Source of the DNA: JAEUOS01 sp031423955
GTDB lineage: Bacteria > Pseudomonadota > Gammaproteobacteria > Burkholderiales > JAEUOS01
NCBI GenBank assembly: GCA_031423955.1
Contig: JANPGJ010000681.1
Coordinates: forward strand, 1 to 62,393
Direction of reading: 5' to 3'
DNA: 62,393 nucleotides
The notes beneath the pieces are model-generated. The model had not been told where the DNA came from, did no database searches, and saw only the letters and a list, made by a program, of their open reading frames with translations. Of the stretch, positions 17,245-25,448 are shown in pieces (the stretch's first letter is position 1; each line of letters begins with the position of its first letter). Both the position numbers and the translations under genes were made by a program.

Positions 17245-18198
17245 CTATTCGCTGCGGACCTCATCGAGGACCCAGGCGGCGAAGGCCTTGACCTCGGCGC
17301 GTTGCCGGCTGCCGCGCGCGACGATCAGGAAGTACTGGCGCGGCACCGCCATGCGACTGCCGGCCCGGCTGGCGAACAGCGGCACCAGCTTGCCCTGCTT
17401 GATGAGGCGATTGACATGCGGCGTGCGCCCGATGGCGACCCCTTCGCCCTCGACGGCGGCGCTGATCGCCTGGTCGTAGTGTGAAAACGTCAGCGAGCCG
17501 GCCGGTTTCAGGGTCGGCACATTCCACAGCGTGAGCCAATTGGCCCAGTCGAGCGAAGGCAGGCGGGTGTCCTCGTAGCGCAACAGCACCTGGCCGGTGA
17601 GATCGGCGGGCGACTTGAGCGGCCGCGACTTGTCTTTCAGCAATGCCGGGCTCAGCACCGGGAACGCCTCCTCGTTCATCAGCGCCAGCGCATCGCGCGG
17701 CGCGGCGTCGGGCTCGCAAAAGCGGATCGCGCAGTCGATGCGCTCGCGTTCCAGCGAGACGATGCTGTTGTTGGCGGCGATGCGCACGTCGATCTGCGGA
17801 TGGCGCGCGCGAAATGCCGCCAGGCGCGGCACCAGCCAGAGCGAGGCGAATGACAGCGAGGTGGTCACCGTGACCACCCGGGTCTGCGGCCCGCGCAAGG
17901 CCTCCACTGTGGCGGCGATGTCGGTCAGCGCGCGGCCGGCAGTGCGATACAGCGCCTCGCCCGCATCGGTCAACGCGAGGCGGCGGTTGAAGCGGTTGAA
18001 CAGGGGTACGCCAATGGCCGCTTCGAGCGTCTTGATCTGCCGGCTGATCGCCGATTGGGTGATCGACAACTCACCGGCCGCCTGGGTGAACGACATGTGG
18101 CGCGCCGCCGCCTCGAAGCCGCGCAAGGCGTCCAGCGGCGGCAGGCGCTGCGCCGGCCGGTGCACCGCCAGGGCGGATTTCGCATGCATTTTATTCAT
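17245..18198 (-). CDS. LysR-family regulator (GcvA-like)
   Basis: A 317-residue transcription regulator. The N-terminal winged helix is LPPLDALRGFEAAARHMSFT and AAGELSITQSAISRQIKTLE (residues 20-65), followed by the effector domain from about residue 110 (VVTVTTSLSFASLWLVPRL). LDALRGFEAAARH is typical of the GcvA/AmpR branch. ATG 18198 fits this domain; the frame extends upstream without family resemblance. It is transcribed away from the DUF2917 gene. The 128-bp gap between them probably holds its operator, including a TTGCGCAA palindrome at 18297-18304. Confidence 0.9.
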   Translation of the reverse strand: MNKMHAKSALAVHRPAQRLPPLDALRGFEAAARHMSFTQAAGELSITQSAISRQIKTLEAAIGVPLFNRFNRRLALTDAGEALYRTAGRALTDIAATVEALRGPQTRVVTVTTSLSFASLWLVPRLAAFRARHPQIDVRIAANNSIVSLERERIDCAIRFCEPDAAPRDALALMNEEAFPVLSPALLKDKSRPLKSPADLTGQVLLRYEDTRLPSLDWANWLTLWNVPTLKPAGSLTFSHYDQAISAAVEGEGVAIGRTPHVNRLIKQGKLVPLFASRAGSRMAVPRQYFLIVARGSRQRAEVKAFAAWVLDEVRSE

Positions 18199-18326
18199 GT
18201 GAAATGCGCGTGAATGTCGTTTGTCATGGCTGGCGGGTGCAGGCAGAATGCCTCTCATGCACCCGAATATCCAGGTGCCGACAGGCAAGCAGTTATTGCG
18301 CAAAAGTTATCTGAAAGGATTCCGCC

Positions 18327-18704
18327 ATGCAAGCCGTTTTCAACCACCTTGATTTTTTCCTCAACGCACAAGAGTCGTTTTCCTTGAGCCGCGCCACCGG
18401 CTCGGCGGTGACGGTCAAGCGCGGCAGTGTGTGGGTGACGCTGGCGGGCGACTACAAAGATCACGTTCTCGAGGCAGGTCAGCGTCTGTTTATCCGCGAT
18501 GCAGGCAGCGTGCATTTCTCGGCTTTGCGCCCGGCCGAAATAATGGTCGATGGCGGCAGCCGGCGCGGTGCGCTCGCGCGCGTCTGGCGCAGGCTGCAGG
18601 CGGCCTGCTTGCGTGGCTTTCGTTCGCTTGCGGCGGGGCGGATGGCGGATGCGCGCAACCAGCTTGGCCGCGGTTCATCGCACTACCCAAGGCACCTGCT
18701 GTAG
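18327..18704 (+). CDS. DUF2917-domain protein
   Basis: A 125-residue protein whose first 75 residues (FSLSRATGSAVTVKRGSVWV followed by TLAGDYKDHVLEAGQRLFI) match the DUF2917 fold, a small cupin-like beta sandwich common in Burkholderiales next to LysR genes. The tail is basic and Arg/Ala-rich. An AAAGGA site precedes the ATG. It is divergent from the LysR gene and followed by a hairpin terminator, so it is monocistronic and plausibly the main LysR target. The function is unknown. Confidence 0.8.
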   Translation: MQAVFNHLDFFLNAQESFSLSRATGSAVTVKRGSVWVTLAGDYKDHVLEAGQRLFIRDAGSVHFSALRPAEIMVDGGSRRGALARVWRRLQAACLRGFRSLAAGRMADARNQLGRGSSHYPRHLL

Positions 18705-18754
18705 CCGCCGCGCCGCAGGGCGTGCCGGTCCGCGCCAGCGCGCATCCCGAATGT

Positions 18755-18790
18755 CAAAAGGCCCGCGACTTTCGCCGCGGGCCTTTTTGT
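18755..18790 (+). terminator. Rho-independent terminator
   Basis: GGCCCGCG, a short loop, then CGCGGGCC and TTTTTG, flanked by AAAA on the left. The stem is strong and the T tract fits termination of the DUF2917 gene. The A tract on the left lets it also work in the other direction for the Bug gene that converges from the right. Confidence 0.8.
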
Positions 18791-18889
18791 TTGAACATCT
18801 GGCAGCGGGTGCGCGTCACGCCGGCTCGGCCATGATGTCGCGGCCGGTATTGAAGCGGGCGGGCGCCGCGAGCGCTGCCGCCGCCAGCC

Positions 18890-19864
18890 TCACTCCACCT
18901 TCGCGCCGGAGTCCTTGACGATCTTGCCCCACTTGGCCAGTTCGGTCACCGTGAAGTCGTTGAATTCCTTCACCGTCAAGGGCGAGATTTCAAGCCCCAT
19001 GGCGGTGTAGCGCTGCCGGGTATCGGCGTCACGCAGGATGGCCAGCGTGGCGGTGTAAATCCGGTCGACCACCGCCTGCGGCATGCCGGCCGGGCCGCTC
19101 ACGCCCCACCACGGCCGGATGTCGAAGCCGCGCACGGTATCGGCGATCGGCGGCACTTCGGGCGCGATGGCGCTGCGCGTCGGCGTGGCCACGCCGAGGG
19201 CGCGCACCTTGCCTTCCTTCACATGCGGGTAGATCACCGGCACATGGTAGAAAGTCATCGAGACCTGCCCGCCAAACAGATCGGTCAAGCCCTGCGAGAT
19301 GTTCTTGTAGGGCACATGGACGATGTCGATGCCGGCCATCGATTGCAGCAGCGCGCCGGCCATGTGCGGCGAGGTGCCGGAGCCGGCCGAGATGTAGGTG
19401 AGTTTGCCGGGGTTGGCCTTGGCGTAGGCGATCAACTCGGCCATGTTGTTGGCCGGGATCTTCGGATTCACCACCAGCATGTTCGGTGCGGTGGCCAGGA
19501 GCGTGATGTGGCTGAAATCCTTGATGACGTCGAAGCCGAGCTTGCCGTAGAGCGCCGGGTTTGTGGCGTGCACCGCGCTGGTCGAAATGGTGATGGTGTA
19601 GCCGTCCGGCGCCGCGCGGGCCACGGCTTCGCCCGCGATGTTGCCGCCGGCACCGGCCTTGTTTTCAACGATGATGGTCTGGCCGAGGGAATCGCCGAGC
19701 TTCTGCGCATACAGGCGGCCCAGCACATCGGTGGTGGTGCCGGTGGAGTAGGGCACCACCAGGCGGATCGGCTTGTTCGGGTAGGGCTGGGCGTGCACGC
19801 CGGAGAAGGTCAGGAGGGCGAGGGCGCCTATGGCGGCGATTGTCGGGCGCTGGAAGTGGCGCAT
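18890..19864 (-). CDS. Bug-type tripartite tricarboxylate receptor protein (4)
   Basis: A 324-residue periplasmic receptor with a signal peptide ending about residue 25 (SGVHA before QPYPNKPI). The binding loop is VPYSTGTTTDVLGR, with Ser-Thr-Gly in place of the usual Ala-Gly-Gly. Further blocks are LGQTIIVENKAGAGGNIAGE, APDGYTITIST and IVHVPYKN. It stands alone and is convergent with the DUF2917 gene. A GGAGACC site precedes the ATG. Confidence 0.92.
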   Translation of the reverse strand: MRHFQRPTIAAIGALALLTFSGVHAQPYPNKPIRLVVPYSTGTTTDVLGRLYAQKLGDSLGQTIIVENKAGAGGNIAGEAVARAAPDGYTITISTSAVHATNPALYGKLGFDVIKDFSHITLLATAPNMLVVNPKIPANNMAELIAYAKANPGKLTYISAGSGTSPHMAGALLQSMAGIDIVHVPYKNISQGLTDLFGGQVSMTFYHVPVIYPHVKEGKVRALGVATPTRSAIAPEVPPIADTVRGFDIRPWWGVSGPAGMPQAVVDRIYTATLAILRDADTRQRYTAMGLEISPLTVKEFNDFTVTELAKWGKIVKDSGAKVE

Positions 19865-20168
19865 CGGTTGGTCTCCTTGATTGTCTTGGGCCGCTGCCGG
19901 GCGGGATTCGCAGGCGGGCGAGGCGGCGACTGTAACCGGTTTTCAGCGACGATGGATGGCGGGTTTTCCCGCGCCGGTGGTACGCCGCCAGGCGGCGGCA
20001 GCGGGGCGAAGTCAGCCGGGCGGTGCTCGAATTGCTGCCCGTCGCGACAAATGTATATTGCGAACTTCCGATTTCCCCGGCAAGCAGTTCGCCGCCTCTT
20101 CCTGCGAAAACGTCGCCAATGGCGTTGTCACGTATCGCGATGATCAATTTTCCGCAACCACATAGCCT
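19865..20168. other. Divergent intergenic region, 304 bp
   Basis: It lies between Bug gene 4 and the HD-domain gene and must carry both promoters. A TATATT box at 20053-20058 is the only promoter-like element I see. No gene is supported here. Confidence 0.4.
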
Positions 20169-20792
20169 GTGACCGATCTTCGTCCATCCTGGGACCGTGC
20201 CTGGAAAGGCGTCGGCGCCGCCGCCGATGGCGAGGCCGTCTTCGCCGCGCTTGTCGAGCGCTACCAGGAGCCGCAGCGCTCGTACCACACCCTGCAGCAC
20301 CTGACGGAATGCCTCCAGGCTTTCGACCACGTGCGGTCCTTGCCACCGCATCCCGCCGAAGTCGAGATCGCCTTGTGGTTCCACGACGCGATCTATGACG
20401 TTCATCGGTCCGACAATGAAGAGCAGAGCGCCGCGTGGGCGAAGTCCGCGTTGCTGGCTGCCGGCGTGGGGGCGGAATCGGCGGAACGGGTGTCCAGCCT
20501 GATCCTGGTCACCCGGCACACCGCGGCGCCACGAACCCCTGACGAGTTCGTGCTGATCGACATCGACTTGGCCATTCTCGGTGCGGAAGTACCGCGGTTC
20601 GCCGAATATGAGCGGCAGATCCGGCATGAATACGGGTTTGTGCCGCAAGCGGTGTTCAACGTGAAACGCAGGCAAATCCTGGCTTCCTTCCTGGCGCGCC
20701 CGTACATTTACAGCACGGCGCGTTTTCGTGCGGCGCTCGAAGCGCGGGCAAGGGCGAATCTCTCGCGTGTTATCGGCCCAGATGTAGCTTGA
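20169..20792 (+). CDS. HD-domain metal-dependent hydrolase
   Basis: A 207-residue protein of the predicted HD-superfamily phosphohydrolases. The metal ligands are seen as YHTLQHLTECL (first His), ALWFHDAIYDVHRSDNEEQS (the HD pair) and LIDIDLAILG (last Asp). The length fits the COG4339-like group, whose substrate is not known. The start is GTG 20169. It is followed 40 bp later by the DapA-family gene and may share its transcript. Confidence 0.82.
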   Translation: MTDLRPSWDRAWKGVGAAADGEAVFAALVERYQEPQRSYHTLQHLTECLQAFDHVRSLPPHPAEVEIALWFHDAIYDVHRSDNEEQSAAWAKSALLAAGVGAESAERVSSLILVTRHTAAPRTPDEFVLIDIDLAILGAEVPRFAEYERQIRHEYGFVPQAVFNVKRRQILASFLARPYIYSTARFRAALEARARANLSRVIGPDVA

Positions 20793-20832
20793 CCACTCGC
20801 CAGCCCCCACTTCCTCCTCGAAAGCCTTCGCC

Positions 20833-21726
20833 ATGGCCGCTGCACATTCCGCTTTTCACGGCGTATTCCCCTACATCGTCTCGCCGATCACGGAAAGCGG
20901 CGAAGTCGATGCCGAGGTGCTCGCCCGCATGACCGACGATTTCATCAAGGCCGGGGTGCATGGCATCACGCCGCTCGGCTCCACCGGCGAATTCGCCTAC
21001 CTGTCGCAGGCGCAGCGCCGCCGGGTGGTCGAGGTGGTGATCGCCGCGGCTGCCGGCCGGGTGCCGGTGGTCGCCGGTGTGGCGGCCACCACGATCGCCG
21101 ACGCCACCGCGCAGGCGCGCGACTATGCAGCCATGGGTTGCGACGGCATCCTGGCGATTCTCGAAGCCTACTTTCCGATCAGCGACGAAGGGGTGTACAG
21201 CTATTTCAACGCGATCGCGGACGCGGTGAAGCTGCCGGTGGTGCTCTACACGAATCCGAATTTCCAGCGCTCCGACCTGAGCCTGCCGGTGATCGACCGC
21301 TTGAGCCGCATCGACAACATCGGTTACATCAAGGACGCCTCGTTCAACACCGGGCGCCTGCTGTCGATCATCAACAAGGTGGAAGGCCGCATGCAGGTGT
21401 TCGCCGCCTCGGCGCATATTCCGGCCTGCGTGATGATGATCGGTGGCGTCGGCTGGATGGCTGGCCCGGCCTGCGTGGCGCCGCGCCAGAGCGTGGCGCT
21501 CTACGACGTGTGCAGGAGCGGCGACTGGGCGCGGGCGATGGAACTGCAAAAGCCGCTGTGGAGTCTCAATCAGGCGTTTGCCAAGCATGCGTTGGCGGCC
21601 TGCATCAAGGGCGGGCTCAGGCTGCAGGGCTATGCGGTCGGTGATCCGCTGCCGCCGCAGGCGCCGCTCTCGCCGGAGGGTGTGGCTGAAGTGCGGGCTG
21701 CGCTGGCTAGCATCGGCGCGCTGTAG
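20833..21726 (+). CDS. DapA-family aldolase/lyase
   Basis: A 297-residue (beta/alpha)8 enzyme of the dihydrodipicolinate synthase/N-acetylneuraminate lyase superfamily. The GSTGE carboxylate motif is at residues 49-53, the catalytic Tyr is in LYTNP (about 139) and the Schiff-base Lys167 is in GYIKDAS. It is probably not the true DapA: neighbours are catabolic and the active-site surroundings differ from the biosynthetic enzyme. Likely reactions are cleavage or dehydration of a hydroxy-2-oxo acid. A cysteine hydrolase follows. Confidence 0.85.
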   Translation: MAAAHSAFHGVFPYIVSPITESGEVDAEVLARMTDDFIKAGVHGITPLGSTGEFAYLSQAQRRRVVEVVIAAAAGRVPVVAGVAATTIADATAQARDYAAMGCDGILAILEAYFPISDEGVYSYFNAIADAVKLPVVLYTNPNFQRSDLSLPVIDRLSRIDNIGYIKDASFNTGRLLSIINKVEGRMQVFAASAHIPACVMMIGGVGWMAGPACVAPRQSVALYDVCRSGDWARAMELQKPLWSLNQAFAKHALAACIKGGLRLQGYAVGDPLPPQAPLSPEGVAEVRAALASIGAL

Positions 21727-21836
21727 AACAGGTTTGTCGATCACCAACACAAGCGTGACAAACTCGCGGGCGTCGCGCGCCGCGCGCGCATCGGGAAACT
21801 TCCATTCAATGCCAGCCTTGCAGGGGATTTTCATCA

Positions 21837-22532
21837 ATGCATAAGGTCGTGATTCGCCAGCACATCGTCGACCGCGTCGTAGCCCGCCGCGGCCGCCTGC
21901 ACTGGTTCGATGCGCTCGATGCGCAGCGCACCGCGCTGGTGGTGATCGACATGCAGGGCACATTCTGCGAGCCCGGTTCGCCGGCCGAGGTGCCGCCGGC
22001 TCGCGCCATCGTGGCGCCGATCAATGCGCTCGCCCGCACCCTGCGTTCAATCGGCGTGCCGGTGTTCTGGGTGCTGCATGCGAACACTCGTCGCGGCGAC
22101 AAGAGCGACTGGGAATTGTTCTTCAACCATGTCGTCGCCGGAGAGGTGCGCGCGCGCACCATGGCAAGCCTGATGCCTGGTCGCCAGAGCGTGTGGCACG
22201 AACTGGAAACCGCGCCGGAAGATGTCACGCTCACCAAGAACCGCTACAGCGCCCTGATCGCGGGGTCGTCGGCGCTGGAGCCGATGCTGCGCAACTTCGG
22301 CATCGATACGTTGCTGATCGCCGGCACCAAGACCAACATCTGCTGTGAATCCACCGCGCGCGATGGCATGATGCTCGACTTCAAGGTGGTGCTGGTGTCG
22401 GACTGCTGCGCGGCGCTGTCCGATGACGAGCATCTGGCGACACTCGAAACCTTCATTCAGCAGTTTGGCGATGTGATGACCGCGGCCGAAGTGATCGAAC
22501 GGCTGCACAAACCGGGTGCGCAGGGGCGCTAG
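21837..22532 (+). CDS. Cysteine hydrolase (isochorismatase family)
   Basis: A 231-residue protein. The catalytic Asp is in TALVVIDMQGTF, the Lys in TLTKNRYSALIAG, and the nucleophile Cys in GTKTNICCESTARDG. Family members hydrolyse amides, ureas (biuret, carbamoyl compounds) or vinyl ethers. A 40-residue lead-in (MHKVVIRQHIVDRVVARRGR) is longer than usual and may form the dimer arm. The gene lies 110 bp behind the DapA-family gene in the same direction. Confidence 0.85.
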   Translation: MHKVVIRQHIVDRVVARRGRLHWFDALDAQRTALVVIDMQGTFCEPGSPAEVPPARAIVAPINALARTLRSIGVPVFWVLHANTRRGDKSDWELFFNHVVAGEVRARTMASLMPGRQSVWHELETAPEDVTLTKNRYSALIAGSSALEPMLRNFGIDTLLIAGTKTNICCESTARDGMMLDFKVVLVSDCCAALSDDEHLATLETFIQQFGDVMTAAEVIERLHKPGAQGR

Positions 22533-22594
22533 CACCGGGCGCCACGAATTCGACACGCGGCGTTCGCGTGGCTTTTGTCCCGAAAAGGAACTGT

Positions 22595-23008
22595 ATGGCG
22601 ATAGGCTGGCTGACGGTATTGCAAAGCGTTCCCTGGACCGAGGTCATCAGCAACGCGCCCAAACTCGCCGAGGGCGCCAGGAAACTGTGGAACAAGGCTG
22701 CCAGCGACCCCGCCCCGCAAGAGGTGCCGGAGGCCGCCGCGCCGCCGGCGGCGTCGCCCGAGTCGCAAGCTCTGGCCGCCCTGGAGACCCGTGCCAAGTC
22801 CCTGGAAGCGGCAATCACCGACCTGCACGGCCAGATGCTCGCATCGTCCGAACTGATCAAGGCGCTGGCCGACCAGAATGCACAACTGGTCGCGCGGGTT
22901 GAGGCCAACCGGGTGCGGGTGCTGTGGTTAAGCGTCGCCACCGGGGTGGTTGCAGTGGTCGCGCTGCTCGGGATGGTGTTGGTGTTCGTCCGTCAAGCTG
23001 GCCTTTGA
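22595..23008 (+). CDS. Small tail-anchored coiled-coil protein
   Basis: 137 residues. An N-terminal helix (WLTVLQSVPWTEVISNAPKL), a Pro/Ala-rich linker, a coiled-coil-like stretch (residues 65-105: LEAAITDLHGQMLASSELIK) and a single C-terminal membrane helix (VLWLSVATGVVAVVALLGMV) ending FVRQAGL. It is probably membrane anchored with the body in the cytoplasm. ATG 22595 follows an AAAAGGA site. I do not recognise a named family. It converges on the ligase gene. Confidence 0.65.
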   Translation: MAIGWLTVLQSVPWTEVISNAPKLAEGARKLWNKAASDPAPQEVPEAAAPPAASPESQALAALETRAKSLEAAITDLHGQMLASSELIKALADQNAQLVARVEANRVRVLWLSVATGVVAVVALLGMVLVFVRQAGL

Positions 23009-23128
23009 GGGTCTACGCGAGCCGTTTTTGCAGAGCTCCGACACTGACCACCATTTTGGTTGATCCGCCGTCGCTGCGGACGTTTCGTCAAAGCTTGCGG
23101 TTGAGGGGCGCCATTCAATCGACACTGG

Positions 23129-24769
23129 TCAGCCGGTGGTCATGGCGAGCATTTCATGCAGCCGCTCAAGCGTATCGGCCTCATCCACCCGCTTGTCGCT
23201 GCGCAGCCGCAACATGCGCGGGAAGCGCACCGCGATGCCGCTCTTGTGGCGCGGGCTTTTCTGAATGCCTTCGAAGCCCAGTTCGAACACCAGGCTGGGC
23301 ATCACGCTTCGCACCGGCCCGAACTTTTCGATCGTGGTCTTGCGGATCACCGCGTCAACGGCGCGAAACTCCTCGTCGCTCAAGCCCGAGTAGGCCTTGG
23401 CGAATGGCACCAGGGTGCGCGTGGCGCCGGTGCCGCTCCACACCGCGAAGGTGTAATCGGTGTACAGGCTGGCGCGGCGGCCGTGGCCGGCCTGGGCGTA
23501 GATCAGCACGCAGTCGACCGTGAGCGGATCGATCTTCCATTTCCACCACAGGCCGCCGGCGCGGGTGCGACCGCTGCCGTAGGTCGATTGCCGGTGCTTG
23601 AGCATCAACCCTTCGACGCCGCGGGCGCGCGACTCGGCGCGCAAGCCGGCGTAGCCGGGCCAGTCGGCGGCCTGCACCAGGGGCGAGAGCAGCAGTTGCG
23701 CATGTGCGCCTCCGGCGAACAGCGATTCGAGTTCGCCGCGGCGTGCCGCTTGCGGCTGCTTGCGCAGGTCGTGTCCATCCTGTTCCAGCAGGTCATACGC
23801 AAGGAATGCCACCGGCGCATCGGTGAGGATTTTCTTGCCGAGCGTCTTGCGGCCGATGCGTTGTTGCAGCAGCGCGAAGGGTGCCGGCATGCTTAGGCCC
23901 TGCGCACCAGGTTTCCACACCAGTATTTCGCCGTCGAGCACGGTGCCGTCCGGCAGGCCGGCGCAGGCTGCGACAATTTCAGGGAAGCGCTCGGTCACCA
24001 GTTCCTCGCCGCGCGACCAGATCCAGGTTTGCGCCGCGCGGCGCACCACCTGGGCGCGAATGCCGTCGTATTTCCACTCGATCTGCCATTCGTCGGGAGG
24101 GCCCAGCGCAGCGACGTCGGTCAGCTGGTGCGCCAGAAAAAACGGGTACGGCGTGCCGTCCTCGGTGGTGCTGCCGGCATCCTGCGTGACCAGGCGCGCA
24201 AAGCGCGCCGCGGTCGGCGCGCTGGCGGCATCGGTATAGCCCATCATGCGCTGCGCCACCACTTTCGGATCAAGCCCGGCGTGCTCGGCCAGGGCACGGG
24301 TGACCAGCAGTTTCGAGACGCCAACGCGAAAGCCGCCGCCGATAAGCTTGGTCAGCAGGAAGCGCCCGTGCCAGTCCAGTGTGCTCCAGTAGCCGGTGAG
24401 GCGCATTTCGATTTCGGCCGGGGCCAGGCCGCGCAACGGCAGCAGGCGTTGCTCGATCCACTCGGCCAGGCCGGTGGCATCCATGCCGTGGCCGGCGGGC
24501 AGCACATGCGCGATGGTTTCGGCGAGATCACCTACCGCCTGGTAGCTTTCCTCGAACAGCCAGTCCGGCAGGCCGGCGGCGCGGGTGGCGATCTCGCGCA
24601 GCAGGCGGGTCGGCACGGTTTGGCGCGGCTTGCCGCCGGCCAGGAAATACACGGCCCAGGCGGCGTCCGCCGGCGCGGCGATCGCGAAATAACGCTTGAG
24701 CGCGGCAAGCTTGGCGTTGGTGGCGGTTTGCGCGTCGAGTTCGGTGTAGAGGCGGGCGAAGCTGATCAC
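23129..24769 (-). CDS. ATP-dependent DNA ligase (exonuclease-associated type)
   Basis: A 546-residue ligase. Motif I with the AMP-binding Lys233 is in WKYDGIRAQ, the N-terminal DNA-binding domain covers about residues 1-200, and the later WWKWK motif closes the adenylation domain before the OB fold (SLVFELGFEGIQKSPRHKSG). This matches the ligases of the ligase-associated DNA damage response group, which seal nicks outside replication. GTG 24769 is the natural start; upstream codons fall into hairpin DNA. The helicase and PdeM endonuclease genes that normally join this cluster are not here. Confidence 0.88.
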   Translation of the reverse strand: MISFARLYTELDAQTATNAKLAALKRYFAIAAPADAAWAVYFLAGGKPRQTVPTRLLREIATRAAGLPDWLFEESYQAVGDLAETIAHVLPAGHGMDATGLAEWIEQRLLPLRGLAPAEIEMRLTGYWSTLDWHGRFLLTKLIGGGFRVGVSKLLVTRALAEHAGLDPKVVAQRMMGYTDAASAPTAARFARLVTQDAGSTTEDGTPYPFFLAHQLTDVAALGPPDEWQIEWKYDGIRAQVVRRAAQTWIWSRGEELVTERFPEIVAACAGLPDGTVLDGEILVWKPGAQGLSMPAPFALLQQRIGRKTLGKKILTDAPVAFLAYDLLEQDGHDLRKQPQAARRGELESLFAGGAHAQLLLSPLVQAADWPGYAGLRAESRARGVEGLMLKHRQSTYGSGRTRAGGLWWKWKIDPLTVDCVLIYAQAGHGRRASLYTDYTFAVWSGTGATRTLVPFAKAYSGLSDEEFRAVDAVIRKTTIEKFGPVRSVMPSLVFELGFEGIQKSPRHKSGIAVRFPRMLRLRSDKRVDEADTLERLHEMLAMTTG

Positions 24770-24777
24770 ACAGGGTT

Positions 24778-24851
24778 CCGACAAAAGTGAAACCCTACTT
24801 TTGTCGGGCTTGAATTGCAGGAAATCGCCGGCGAAGCCGGACAATTTCCTG
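24778..24851. repeat. Two adjacent perfect hairpins ahead of the ligase gene
   Basis: Hairpin 1 pairs CCGACAAAAGT (24778-24788) with ACTTTTGTCGG (24797-24807) around an 8-base loop. Hairpin 2 pairs CAGGAAAT (24818-24825) with ATTTCCTG (24844-24851) and contains an inner CCGGC-GAA-GCCGG stem. Hairpin 1 ends 9 bp from the GTG of the ligase and would cover its ribosome-binding region in the mRNA, so it may restrict translation, act as an operator or be a mobile palindrome. Confidence 0.75.
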
Positions 24852-24914
24852 GCTCAAAGGCTACGCAAGGGCGGCGCTTCGCTTCGCTTGCGCCAGTGCG
24901 GGGATGCTGGCGAC

Positions 24915-25421
24915 TCATGCGCTTTTGTTGCCTTTGTCATGACTGTTGCCGAAGAGTTTCCGTTTGAATTCCTCGAAGGCTTCGTCGCGGTCGGTGTAGG
25001 TTTCGCGAATGGCGTGTTCGTTGCGCGCCTGTTCGGCGCCGACGAAGGCGGCGAGCGCTTCCTTGAGGGCCGGGGTCAGGTTGCGGTCGGCCGACAGCAC
25101 CACCTGCGTGACCAATGCCGGGTCGATGTGCTTGGGCCCGGCCAGGCACAGGCGGGTGGAGCCGGACAGGGTCTCGATCAGGCCTAGAAGCGCACGTTCG
25201 CCTTCATGCGGCGCCAGATAGGTGGCGTCGGGCAGGCGCGCGATCAGCGGTGGTTCGTCGGCCGGCGGCGGCGCCCAGGCGGCGGCGATGTAGTGCGCGT
25301 GCAGGGTATCGCTGGCGGCGACGGCGCGAAACACACAACCGATCCACACGCCGGCGGCCCAGCGTCGCGTCAGGCGCGGCACGACTTCCTGCAGGAAGCG
25401 TTGCTGGATGTTGTGGTCCAT
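24915..25421 (-). CDS. Hypothetical protein between exonuclease and ligase
   Basis: 168 residues, no signal peptide or membrane helix. The middle (LLGLIETLSGSTRLCLAGPK followed by HIDPALVTQVVLSADRNLTP) looks globular. The end (EFKRKLFGNSHDKGNKSA) is charged, and cysteines and histidines are few. It lies between two genes that act together in DNA repair, on the same strand, 27 bp after the exonuclease gene, so it was probably co-transcribed with it. I do not recognise the family. The codon usage resembles its neighbours. Confidence 0.65.
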   Translation of the reverse strand: MDHNIQQRFLQEVVPRLTRRWAAGVWIGCVFRAVAASDTLHAHYIAAAWAPPPADEPPLIARLPDATYLAPHEGERALLGLIETLSGSTRLCLAGPKHIDPALVTQVVLSADRNLTPALKEALAAFVGAEQARNEHAIRETYTDRDEAFEEFKRKLFGNSHDKGNKSA

Positions 25422-25448
25422 GAAAGGGGGCGGCGTCGGGTGGGTCGA

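Noticed and set aside
20833..21726. Assignment as the biosynthetic DapA
   Set aside because: The superfamily motifs are present, but the catabolic neighbourhood and divergence point to another aldolase or dehydratase, so only the family is named.
24770..24844. N-terminal extension of the ligase to an ATG upstream of 24769
   Set aside because: The extension is encoded by two hairpins and has no similarity to ligases, whereas the family N-terminus begins at GTG 24769.
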